DNA of 64,000 nt. Source: Turnera subulata. Lineage: Eukaryota; Streptophyta; Magnoliopsida; Malpighiales; Passifloraceae. Shown here piece by piece: positions 49,016 to 60,461 of the stretch; position 1 is the stretch's first letter, and every line of letters begins with the position of its first letter. The position numbers and the translations under genes were made by a program. The stretch spans positions 2,244-66,243 of the forward strand of contig JAKUCV010001477.1 of NCBI GenBank assembly GCA_028386065.3, in the 5' to 3' direction. Under the pieces are notes generated by a model. It did no database searches. It was not told the DNA's origin and saw only the letters and a list, made by a program, of their open reading frames with translations.

Positions 49016-52000
49016 ATGAAGAGAGAAAGAGCAGTGATGCGTAAGGATGGTCGTCGTCCTGCGTGTGGTGGTGTTGATGATGAGACCAGAAGATGTAACA
49101 ATGAGTCCTCTTCCTTGCCTCCTGCCAATCACCAAGGTGACGTCTTACTTAAAATTTGGCGCTTTATTTTTTTAATTTCCACGGAGCAATATGAGCTTCT
49201 GTTTGGAGAAATGAAGTCATAAAACAAATTCAAGTTTGTTTTCTTTTTCTTTTCTTTCCTGTTTTGGTATTGCAACGGTTCATTTCCCTTTTTTTTTTGT
49301 TTTTCGAAACACCAATGGCTGATATAGTCCTTGATCAATTCCTTGTTAATTCCCTGACGATGATCTCTAGGTAATTTGGTAGTATTGGTAATCGGATTCA
49401 ATTCTTCTGGTGTGGTTTGTCAGTTTACCTTCATTATTTCTCTTGTCAGGGGACAAAGATGATCTATACACTGAACTCTGGCATGCATGCGCGGGTCCTC
49501 TTATCTATGTACCCAACGTCGGAGAGAGAATTTTCTACTTTCCTCAAGGCCATATAGAACAGGTTCTGCCCTCCCCTGTACCAAGCCTGTTATGTTTCAT
49601 TTGGATTTTGGAGTATATGATTTTTACAGATGCCAATATGCGTACTCTCTGTTCTTTTTTCAGTAGAACTGAAACTCTTCCATGAAGTACTCTAAAATCT
49701 AATCTAATATATTGGTCGTCATATCACTTGTATTTGATATCTGTTTAGCGGGACTGTCATATTTCGCCCTATCGCTTGTGCCTTTGAACTCCATGTATTT
49801 GGTATTTGAAATCTGCTACAGGTTAAGGCGCAGACTGGTACAAACCAGGATGATTGTATGGATATGCCCCCGTACAATTTGCCTTCCAAAATCCTTTGTA
49901 AGGTTGTCAATGTTGAACTAAAGGTATACCTTTCTGTATTAGATACATAAATGTTTACTTTTGAGGACGTCTTTGTCTCTTTGGATTGAATGGGTTAAAT
50001 TTTTCAAGAGTTTAATTCACTGAAGGTTTTTAGTGATTCTTTTTTTTTTCCCCCTCTTCTGGTTTTCTTAGGCCGAAGTAGGAACAGATGAGGTGTTTGC
50101 TCAGATAACTCTACTTCCAGAGGGAGAGGTTAGCTGATGATAACTATACTCATATTATTGCATTTTATTCTTTCGGATTTTAATGCCTGTCTTAGGTTAT
50201 ATTGTTAGAGGACATGATAATTTCTGCGTCAACATCCTTCATTACTTCAGTAGATGGCATGGATTGGATATAACAACTGGCCGTTCCATGCTTTATTTCC
50301 TTGCAGCTAGATGACCTAAGCCCAAGGAAAGAAGCAAATTCTCCACAATTGCCTAGGAAAACTACTAGTGTACGATCTTTTAGCAAGAAACTCACTGCAT
50401 CTGACACGAGCACACATGGTGGATTCTCTGTTCCGAAGAGACATGCCGATGACTGCCTGCCACCTCTGGTTAGTATCCTTAGGAGAGATTTACTTGGTGA
50501 CAGGAAAGAAGGCGCATTGTAAAGATTGTTAGCTATTTGTATTTTGTTTTCTTGTTTTTTTGTGACAAATATTATCTCAAAATCATTAGATTTTCCACAG
50601 ATATTGAAGTCCTTTCGATTAGTTGGTCTGGTGAAACTTAAGTCAGTGACTACTTTTTATCCTGTGAGCATTGGCTCCTAAAGTTTCAAGAATTGAACTG
50701 TTCTTCCTCCAGTGCCAATGTTCTTCGTCTAATGTGTGAGAGAAGGACTTGGTTTGGGAATGTTTAACCCTCGGGTTGTTGATGTGCAGGACATGTCTCA
50801 ACAACCCCCAGCCCAGGAACTTATGGCAAAGGATTTACATGGGTCACAATGGCGCTTTCGTCATATATATCGGGGTAATTCTTACTTAACAGATTTCTCA
50901 AAGCATCTATCATAAATCATTCTATCTGCACTGATTTTACTTTAATGTAAGGAGCCTATGTCTTAAGTCCTGAATTCAATAAGCCGGCGCCAATTTAATA
51001 CCTCAACATAGTATTTTTATTGGTGATAAAATTCATGAAGGTTTTCCTTTCCTCAACTTTCTGAATTGCTGTTTGTTATGCTGAATAAATGTAGGTCAGC
51101 CAAAGAGGCACTTGCTCACCAGTGGTTGGAGCACCTTTGTGGGCTCAAAAAGTCTTGTTGCAGGGGATGCATTTATATTCCTACAGTTCTCTCTCTTCCT
51201 CTATCTCCTATTTCTGCGATCTGTAGTGACTCTATTCATATGCAGATGCGTGGATGATGTTTTCCCATCTGTAATACTTTGATATTTGCAAAAATCTTAC
51301 TGTGTCATGTCATTTTAAATGAATCGCAATAAATATTATCCAGAGGGGAAAATGGAGAACTTCGTGCTGGGATCAGGCGTGCTACAAAACCACAGAGCAA
51401 TACATCGACTACTGTCATCTCTGCCAATAGCATCCAACATGGCGTGCTTGCCAGTGCATTCCATGCCATTTCTACTGGAACAGTATTTACTGTTTTCTAC
51501 CGTCCTTGGTGAGCTAATGGCCGTGTAATAGAAATATCGAATTAAAACATACCATAAATTTGTGTTTGGATACAGATGTCACCGTATATAATGAAAGGAA
51601 CCAATTATTTCTTTCTTTTTTTTTTCCAGGACAAGTCCAGCAGAGTTTATTGTTCCTTTTGATCGATACATGAAGTCAGCAGACATTGACTACTCTATTG
51701 GGATGAGATTTAGGATGCTGTTTGAAGGCGAAGAATGCACAGAACAGAGGTACCCTGCTTAAATATTTCCTTCTCTCCCAATCTAGTTGAGCTTTCTCTC
51801 TTTTCTACATTGCTAGTGATTTAGTGCTTTGTCAAGACTCAAGATGTTAACTTGGAATAATTTCGCCGCCATCCAAATATCAAGATGATCAATGTTCTCC
51901 AGATAGAAACAGGAATTTAAAAATGCATAAATTTTACATATAAAATTCTCTTTTTTTAGCTTCTGCTGACAAAATGCTGTCATTGTGCCTGAAGGATTGA

Positions 52001-53685
52001 CAAAGTTGAGGGCACAATAGTGGGTCTTGAAGATGTTGATCATGTTCGATGGCCTGATTCAGAATGGAGGATTCTCCAGGTAAATAATCTCTCTCCACTA
52101 CATTTGTAGCACCCTTTTTGGTCACCATCCATTTTATTTGAACAAATTTGTGATTCCCTTCTAGGTGACATGGGATTCCACACCAGAGGACTTGGTGTAT
52201 CCGGAGAGAGTTTCTCCTTGGAACATTGAGCCTATGGAACCTGTAAAACGGAAGTGCGCTTCTATCCTACATGGACCGAAGAGGATACGACCATTACAGA
52301 CAACATTTCCTGGGCTTCCTGGAGTGACCAAGAATGGTCAGTACTTTCTTGTCATGTCTGCTGCTTCTATCCTGCTCACTCTAAACTTCTACATCAAGAA
52401 TTCTGAGTATTTTCCTGTCAGGTCTAATGCATGGTCGTGTTAACTATGGACGCCAAAGTCAATCAGAGGTCTTGCAAGGTCAAGAGAATAGGGACCCGAG
52501 TCATAATGGATTTAGTGCAGTCAAAAGGCCTCTAACACCACACTGGATGTCCTTAGCAAACCCAGCTTGGAATCACACATCATTCAGGCCAGAGAATCAG
52601 CTGCACCTTCCAATGCATGACCCCCCATTATACCGGCGTCCCAGCGGTGCCGTATCATTTCCTGGTGGAAACATAGCTAGATTGGGTCCTCCAAATGGCT
52701 GGTGCTATGCACTCGGCTCTTATGGAATCCACGAAAATTCTGCAGGAAGCAGAAACTTACCTGTTTCGAATGTCAACTCTCGCAATTCTGTATCCAAGGA
52801 TAGGAGAGGTTCGGAATGGAAGGATCCAAAGAAAGCCTCACTTGCTCCCCCAGATGGTGGTGGCAGGTACATGCTTTTTGGAGTCAATTTAGTTAACTGT
52901 AGTCCACCGGAGCTCCCTTCACCACAAGTTGCCACTTCTACTGAGCTTGAAAGTCATTATTTTGTCCCCCCAACGTCCCAATCCAGTGTTTCGGAGTCAT
53001 CAAAAACTAAACCAGACAAAAATTCAGAAAAGAGATGCAAATATTGTTGCCGTACCACCATCAGGAGCTGCACAAAGGTACTGCATATGCATCTTCCAAA
53101 TCTACATTTGTCATAAAGGGGTGCTTTTTTTGGTGACTACTGAAGAAGTTTGTGCATAATCATTGAAGCTACCATTGGAACTAAAGACTTAAGTAAAGGC
53201 CCTAATGCGAAGCTGGTGTTGTAGTTTTTCAGATTGTAATGAATTATTGGTCCACTACTCTGTTTCAGGTGCTAAAATATGGAACTTCAGTTCGAAGATC
53301 AGTTGATTTCACACGGTTTAATGGGTATGATGAACTCATTCGTGAACTTGACCAGATGTTTGATTTCAAAGGAAGCCTAACCGATGGCAGCAGTGGATGG
53401 CATGTAACATACAAGGATGACGAAGGGGACATGATGTTGATTGAAGAATCTTGCTCATGGCAGTTAAGTACAACAAGTTTTTTTTTTTTTTTTTTCCTTA
53501 ATGAGAAAGAAAACAATACTTACTTTGGTTATTTTCTGCAGGAATGGTTTAGCTGTGAATTAATTTGTGCAGTTGTTTTTATAACATGCAGGGAATTCCA
53601 ATCGACTGTTCGGAAGCTGTTCATCTATCCTATGGAAGAAATTGACAAGCTGAACCCAAGCTCACCATCTCCAATCCCAAAATAA
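49016..53685 (+). CDS. ARF: Auxin response factor, clade B (ARF2-like), tasiR-ARF target
   Basis: ARFs bind auxin response elements, and clade B members mostly repress. Fourteen exons: 49016-49136, 49450-49562, 49822-49923, 50072-50128, 50307-50468, 50790-50874, 51095-51185, 51344-51508, 51630-51749, 51995-52079, 52165-52336, 52422-53077, 53269-53462, 53592-53685. They give 738 aa. Domains in order: dimerisation part ([19 protein letters not shown]), B3 DNA-binding domain about 155-260 ([29 protein letters not shown]), ARF ancillary domain ([19 protein letters not shown]), and a Pro/Ser middle region with a YMLFGV repressor-type motif and no Gln-rich stretch. A C-terminal PB1 domain follows, from about 644 ([28 protein letters not shown]). 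Odd points: FLQGENGEL where ARFs have FLRGENGEL, and ESCSWQEF in place of GDDPWQEF in PB1. The exon 7 donor (CA|GTTCTC) and exon 10 acceptor are weak, so those joins are less certain. Confidence 0.9.
52466..52486 (+). promoter_or_regulatory. tasiR-ARF (TAS3) target site in the ARF mRNA
   Basis: The core AGGTCTTGCAAGGTCAAGA is the conserved target of TAS3-derived tasiR-ARF and encodes VLQGQE. Against the 21-nt small RNA every position pairs, counting G-U wobbles at both ends and one inside. It places the gene in the ARF2/3/4 set under miR390-TAS3 control. Only one site is seen, whereas ARF3 and ARF4 usually have two. Confidence 0.9.
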
Positions 53686-54405
53686 CTTCTCCAATTTAAG
53701 TTGCTTTCACATCTCCCTTCTCCATTTATTTCTTTTTGATTCGTAAGATGAGAGGGATGGGGGGATGCGAATGCGGATGCTCTTGGTTGCATTGCAACAT
53801 TGATTTGATGCTGTTTGATGTGTTCGCCACAGATAACGCGTTTGTTACAGAACTGTTTACTATGTTTGTTTTACAAGAATGTTCTTCTGATGCTGCGCAT
53901 GTTGCAAATTTGTGTAATAAAAACGATGCAGTTGTCCGATTTGAAAGAATGGATGGATTGTTACGTTGTTTTTTTTAGCACTGCTTGTTTGTTCAGTTGT
54001 TTGTGGCCAGTTGTTACAGAGTTTTCTTTTATTCCACATGAACAAACTTGGGCTCAGAATCCCAAAGGAAGTTCTCTGCCCGGTACCCAATGTTACAAAA
54101 GATTTTGACGGGTTGTGAGACACCCACGGGCCACCCAGACATAAAACATTGGAGGATCCGAATCGGCCCTATCGACAGAAATACGATGTCGTTCTTGTTT
54201 TATCCGAAATCTTATCCACAAGACCACAACAATCCATCTGACAAATCTGAAAGTCTTTTTTAAAAAAATGCAAAATGTCTGGCAGTTGCGTCGTTGGTAG
54301 TTGCGTAGTAACACCTCCTTCTTTTCCCGCCACCGTCATCAACTCAGCACCGAACTTAACCAAGGGAAAAGAAAGTTCTAAAGATCCAATTTTTAAGCAA
54401 AACCC
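53686..54405. other. ARF 3' region and upstream of the plastid protein gene
   Basis: The ARF 3' UTR runs to roughly 53.95 kb (AATAAAAACG near 53917 could be a poly(A) signal), then a short promoter region for the gene at 54406. Short ORFs here are not supported. Confidence 0.45.
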
Positions 54406-55116
54406 ATGAGGATGTTGCTGCCCAATCCAAATTGCAATAACATCACCACCCGATTCCCAGTTATTCATCAAACTAAGCTCCCATTAGTCACCCCAGCCCA
54501 TAAAAAATTCCCAATTTCGTCTGTTTCAAAACCAATCTGCCTACAGATATCACCACTCCACCATCCATCCCATGTTCGTGAAAGATTAAAATGTCAGTTT
54601 TCTTCAAACCCACAAAGCAGCGAGGCAAGTACTGAAGACGACCCAGATGAAGGCCAAGTCCAAGACCTCAAGGTCCCTGACCACTGGTCACTCCCTTCCA
54701 AAGCCCTCCAGGTAGTGTAGTGCACTCTATTCTGTTTTCCAAAACTAGTATAAGTACACTTAAAGTCCAAGAAAGGGGCATGATTTGATTTAGAATGTGC
54801 TAGGAGGGGAAGAAATGTGATATGGGTAGTTTGATTTTGGCAGGAATCGGAGTGGCTTAGGGTTACTCTGCATAAGTGGTTGGATGACGAGTACTGCCCC
54901 GAGGAAACAAATGTGGAAATCAGTAAAGTTGCTGCCAGGTCATACTACCAATCGTTGCTGCAGAAAGAGACGGAGTTGGGTGAGATTTTGTTGAGGATGG
55001 CTCGGGAATTGGAATCTATTTCCTACCAAGAAAGCTTTCACGGGGCTTTCTCGTCGGCCAACGCTGCCGTGAATTTAATTATTCAGCGGATAGAGCTTCA
55101 AGATGAAAATTTATGA
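54406..55116 (+). CDS. Conserved plastid-targeted protein of unknown function
   Basis: Two exons (54406-54711, 54844-55116) encode 192 aa. The first about 60 residues are rich in Ser, Pro, His and Lys and poor in acids, like a chloroplast transit peptide. An acidic linker follows (SEASTEDDPDEGQ), then a conserved helical domain starting DHWSLPSKALQESEWLRVTL, with KWLDDEYCPEETNVEISKVA and SYQESFHGAFSSANAAVN. I recall such a domain in plant proteins sometimes labelled after Arabidopsis At5g52960, with no established function. An in-frame ATG at 54412 is an alternative start. The gene follows the ARF on the same strand. Confidence 0.75.
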
Positions 55117-56414
55117 GCAATTATGTAGCGGGTGTTTTTGCAGGCTAGTTAATTTCAATGCTTGCTTATGTTTGTGATTCTAGGCTGCTGTACATGTAAA
55201 CAAGAGTCATTGTGGGTATCCACTTTTATTGCAAGAAAAAGATACATCTGAATGGATGGAGGAATTATATATCTTTTTACTCATTTGTTTTAGCTGGGTG
55301 AATGTTTACTCGTGCCTTACTTTTTGAAATCCTAGGTTATAGTTGTGATTGTGCACGGTTTGAAATCTTACTACCAAATATCAGTATCTGCCATTCTGGT
55401 GAAAGTCTTAAGTCTACCATCATCAATTCTTGTACTTAGATTTGGCAAAACCTAGCTTAGAGGTGGAAACTGCAGCAACAGGAAAAAGACACATCTCATA
55501 ATCTTATGGATGACTTTCATTTAATGAATGTTCCTCGTCCTAACAGCATGTTATGCAGCACGTATGAGGTGTTCACGAATGACATTCTCGTTAGGTGTCA
55601 TTGGACATGCCATCAATAAAGTGCACACAGAGTATAGTCAACAAAAGTGTGTCTATGCACTCAAGAATGAGTGCAATATTATATGGCTATTGATTGATTG
55701 GTTCTTTTTCAATCAGAACCTGCAGGTTTGCTATCTCTGTGGACTTGTGATTCTTTCTCTCTCTTTTTTTTTTTTTCCAATTATTATATGAATAGTGCCT
55801 CCTCTAATGTTGGTCATCACTCATCAGTAGGATAATAATTAACAAGATTGGATGCTACCTCGATGTTCTCCTCTGTAACAAAAAGGTAAAATTGTTGAAA
55901 ACGGGGGAAGCCATTTTCCTGGAAATACCCTCACAGCTTCGATGCTATAATTAGATAATCTAAATTTGGATTCTATCATTCAACTATGTAAATCTCTTTG
56001 CACGAGAGAGAATTTTACAGTATTGATGTAGACTTGGATTTATATGTTTTAGAAAAATGAAATGGGAAGTGTACTGTATCTTAACAACTTTGTGCCTGTA
56101 ATTGTCCATTAGAAAATAAAATTTTGGAATTTTAAGCAAGCAATTCATCATCTGTGTTGGAGGAGAAAAGCTTGAATTATAGACCAAATGAACAAATATT
56201 TGCTTCTGAGAAAACCTAAAGAGTTGCATAAGGAAAAGAAATCCATAGCGTTGTCTGAGATAGAAAGCTAGCTAGCTGCTATTATGGAAAACTTGAAAAG
56301 GAGAAGGAGAATGATTTTCAGTGGCCGATTATTGAACAGTCTTTTTAAGTTGCATTTTAGGGGGAAAGTAAGGGTAGGAGTTAATGGCATATTCCTGATC
56401 TTTGTGAAATGATT
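55117..56414. other. Intergenic spacer
   Basis: 3' regions of two convergent genes and AT-rich spacer. The ORF at 55528-55791 has no family features. No RNA gene seen. Confidence 0.5.
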
Positions 56415-59016
56415 TCATTTCTCCACCTTATCTGGTGCAGGGAGAGCCAAACTCTTGAATACAGTAAACCCTCCATCCACAACCAAATTATGCCCACTTA
56501 CATATTTAGCATCGTCTGACGCAAGATAAAGTGCAGCATTAGCAATGTCAATGGGCTCACAATATGCTCCTTCCAGTGTACCCAACCTATTGACAACTCC
56601 AATAATGGTTTCAGAATCAGCACCCTGATATAGCCGAGTCAATTCATCCGTCACTAATGGCGTTGGAATGGCAAAAGGCGATATGCAGTTGATTCGAATC
56701 CCATGGTGGCATAACTCTGATGCAAGAGACCTAACAATGCCTACGATAGAAGACTTGGAAACACTGTAAGTGTGCTGTGATAGCCCACCCATAACCCCGG
56801 TTATACTTGCTGTACAGAGAATGGAGCCCCTTCTTCGCGGGATCATCACCCGGGATGCATGCTTGATCCCAGCCATTACTCCTCGCACATTGATGTTCAT
56901 GACTTTATCGAACACTGCAAGGTCGAGGTCTACAATGCTAGCAGGACTTTGACAAGCTATCCCTGCATTGTTGTACATGATGTCTAGTTGGTTGTACTTG
57001 GAGATGGCGAAATCCACAGCATTTGACACATCAGATTCTTTGGTAACATCACAGGCAATAAAGGCCGCATTGGGCCCAAGTTCTTTTGCAGTTTCTTGGC
57101 CTAGTTCCTGTTGAACATCAGCAATAATAACTTTGGCACCATTGTTGATGAATTTGGTTGCAGTTGCCTTGCCAATGCCGCTTGCTGCTCCTGTGATCAG
57201 GGCGACCTTGCCCTCTAGCTTGCTATCATACAATGTGACAGGAAAATCCCAGACTCAGATACTTCTATTAAACCATTTCTGAAAATAGTTATTTTTTATC
57301 AATCATGTGCTAATTCAGTACCTAGGCTCAGTATGATATCAAACTTTGATTACTTTCAGCGCATTACTACATGGCTGGCCAATGGCCATGCTTCTGAATA
57401 AATCGTTTTAGCATTTAGGAAAAAACTGTTATGCAGACGGTCAGCCATTAACCTCCAACTATGAACACGAGAAAACTGACCAATGGCAACGCCCCTTGTT
57501 TCTCAGCAAAAAGCTAAGTGAAAAATAATTTATCATTAGGAATTTCACAATTGACCGATATATGTTAGGGGACGTCAGCTAAAACATCAACCCAAACAAG
57601 TTAGACCAGAGTTCACAGTATACATATATATGCCTGTTGGCCAAAGGTGGGAAGTCGGTGAGATGGAATATTTAAAAGTTATTCACCCTTGTTCTTTTCT
57701 TTTTGGAACTGGACAGATTCTCCCCCATCACAATCATAAACAGTTTCATGGTATATTATTATCATTATACGTATTGAAAGGATTAGGTGTGACCTGTCTC
57801 CAATGTTTTGGCAATATAATTCTTTAATAGGAGAAAAAAAAAAAAGAAGACAGAAGAAATCAGTAGCATTTTGATTCGAGGATGGCATATTAATGCAAGT
57901 TTGTCTCTTTATCCATTTTATTATCCTTTGGCAGTGGAAAAGTATGATAACTAATCCCATTTTTCATCCTTATGTTTATTGTTTAGGACATTTTTCATCC
58001 CAAATCCTGCATATTATACCCGTGTTGAATGTTGGGAATATTTTTTTCCTAATTTTTGCCCAGAAAACTCTTACGTATCAATATTTTTTAATTGACACAT
58101 TAGCATTCAAGTCTACATTGAAGTTGAACAAAACCTTCCTAATTACAACCTATTTTTTAACTGATGTGTGGTTCGGGATGGGGAGGTTTTGGTTCGATGT
58201 GGGCTCAGATGCTGAGTATCAATTATTTTCAGAGCTAAAATTAGGAAAAAAATGAAAAAGTCCCCAAAATTCTCCATAAGAATATAATATGTACATTTTG
58301 CTAAAAAAAGTGATTACTCCCTAATTAAAATAATGCAAAAGCATAATAATAATCAAGCTTTAATTCTTTAATTAGTTCAAGTTGCATGTTCCACAAACGA
58401 ACGGCAGTAATGTCATATCAGAATGGAGAAATATCAAAAGCAGTAAAGCTAAAAGAGATAAGAGGGTTTTGAAAGAGGGTTTTGAAAGAGAGTTTTGAAG
58501 AAGAGGTTCAGTTATTTTGGACGCACCTTCCTGTCTGGGTTGAGAATCCCTTGTTGAAGATCCCACCGAGCAGGACTCTTGAGATAGAGGAATGTTTCCT
58601 GTTTCAATATAAGCCATCTTCTGTGAGTCATCATTAACTATCCGACTCAAAAAGTCATCATATGAGGAACCCAAAATTGCAGAATGGAGTTTTATTAACT
58701 CTCACACAATAGAATTATGCAAGTTAAAGATTGAGATATTAACACTTCTTAGTTCTTCCGACGTTATTACAGCAAACAACTGCAGCATATACTAGTTACA
58801 GTAGCGGAAGCATGTATAGCAGCACACGTAACCTTATTATATGAATTGCTTAGCCTCACTTCTCTAAGTTTGTGGACACTTCTCTCTTATAATGGCTAAT
58901 GAGGCTACATCAAAAGGAGGAAAAAGATGCAAGACAGAAACGTGAGCCGAAGTGAACTGAAAGATCAATAACACCAAAACTGAAAGAATAGCCTACCTGA
59001 GTCCGACTCTGAACAT
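56415..59016 (-). CDS. Short-chain dehydrogenase/reductase, SDR110C family, SDR2a-like
   Basis: An NAD(P)-dependent oxidoreductase of the plant SDR110C group; substrates in this group include terpenoid, phenolic and hormone precursors, and the substrate here cannot be told. The main exon (56415-57222) has the cofactor motif TGAASGIG at 17-24, CDVTKESDV, NNAG, catalytic Ser146 (TASITG), Tyr159 and Lys163 (YSVSK), and ends VDGGF plus a short tail. That ORF has no in-frame ATG: it opens at TTG with a stop just upstream. A 20-nt first exon at 58997-59016 (ATG TTC AGA GTC GGA CTC AG, then GTAGGC) joins in frame at 57222 to give MFRVGLSKLEGKVALITG and 275 aa in total. Exon 1 is a prediction by frame and splice sites only. 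Confidence 0.85.
57223..58996 (-). other. Predicted 1.77-kb first intron of the SDR gene
   Basis: AT-rich. It contains a 100-codon open frame (58372-58674, minus) that begins at TTG and has a Ser/Gln-rich part and a hydrophobic end. Its segment from ATG 58617 to a GTGCGT donor near 58527 could be an alternative exon, but I cannot support it. Confidence 0.4.
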
Positions 59017-60461
59017 GGTTTTCTTTCCCCAGCGAAGGAAGGAACACAGAGAAAACAATGTTGGGTTTGATCAGTTACCTCAAAGAAGTGAAAAGAGGAA
59101 GAGATATAGAAGTTAAAGAGAGCAACAAATCACAAATGTCCTGTCTGTGATGGCACAGACACACAAATACTTATGACGAGGAAAATAATGCCTTTTTTTG
59201 CAAGTTGCACGTTTGGAACCCAAAAAACAATGGCTGATTTGCAAGGGCGGTGTGATCGAGCTGGTGGCCTAGGGCCACTTTTTTTGTCGTCACGTAGCAT
59301 AAAAATCTGCCCAAAACTTAAAATAAGAACTCCCCTTCCTTTTCTTTAATGTTATTTCTATCTTGGAGAATGTATATGATTCTTTTAAGTAATGCTACTA
59401 GGGAATTCGATCAAAAAAAAAATGCTACTAGGGAATTTAGTTTGACATAATGAGACAGCTACACCGATAAAATTTCTTACCACCGTGCTAAGAAACAAAG
59501 ATGGGCTTGACCAGAAAATGAAAAGAAAAATGAGCATACATGACCATTTGTTGTTCAAGCCAATAATGTATTCGATCTAGATCAGCTAGTTTTATGGTGT
59601 CCAAATGCATTCCATCTTCGCGTGTCCAATCTATTCAATTTTGGCTCTGCCGACGGGAAGAAGATGACAGTTGCAATATTTGAACGTAATAATGCTCATC
59701 GAGTTTGGTGCGGTAGGGCCAGAATAAAAGACTTTAGTATTATTATTTTCAATTGCAATTAATTCGTAAGCACCTAACATATATTAATCTTTTTGTCGAA
59801 ATATGATAAAATAAAGAATAATTAAGACGTGAAAATCAAATCGTTTACAAAAAGTACACTTGCAACTACGGTGTCCCAGCCCAATTCAGCCCAATTGGAT
59901 GGGGTCTCTCCGAGACCATGAGCCCAGGGTCGCCTTGACGGGGATTTCAAACAATCAGAGCAATGTTACAAATACATATAGAGAAAATTTTGTACGGACA
60001 GATGCAGCTAAGTTATCTTTTCACAAATCGAATGAATTGCTGATTGGTACCAAAACTCTACTTGTGAAGTAAGGGTTGAATTGAGAGACCAATGATGTCT
60101 TCTTGGGGTGTATTATTAATGAGCCAAATCAAGTTTGGTTAAACTCTATTGAGTTTTCACTAAATAGGCTCCAGTTCAGACATCATACTGAACATGGGAC
60201 CATCAAAAAGAGACAGTCCGCTGCAAAAAAGACATCACATTAGGATATTGACGACGAGACGACGACCATGATTGTCTATTTATTCACCACAAAATAGCAA
60301 TATCAATGACAATAAATAGTAACAAGATCGTCTCCTCAAAATTGATGAGGAAAATGTGGAAAAGACCTGGCAAGTTTGGCAGACTAGTGCAACACAAAGA
60401 ACAATAAACTCAATGTCCAGGAAACTGAAATCAACCTGCAGCAAAGCAGAGAGCCTTAAAA
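59017..60461. other. SDR promoter region and F-box gene 3' region
   Basis: AT-rich spacer; both neighbours are on the minus strand. No gene, RNA or bounded repeat seen; the 70-aa ORF at 59860-60072 lacks family features. Confidence 0.5.

Noticed and set aside
58372..58674. 100-aa ORF with a hydrophobic tail
   Set aside because: It starts at TTG, lies in the predicted SDR intron and matches no family; its ATG portion has only a weak candidate donor.
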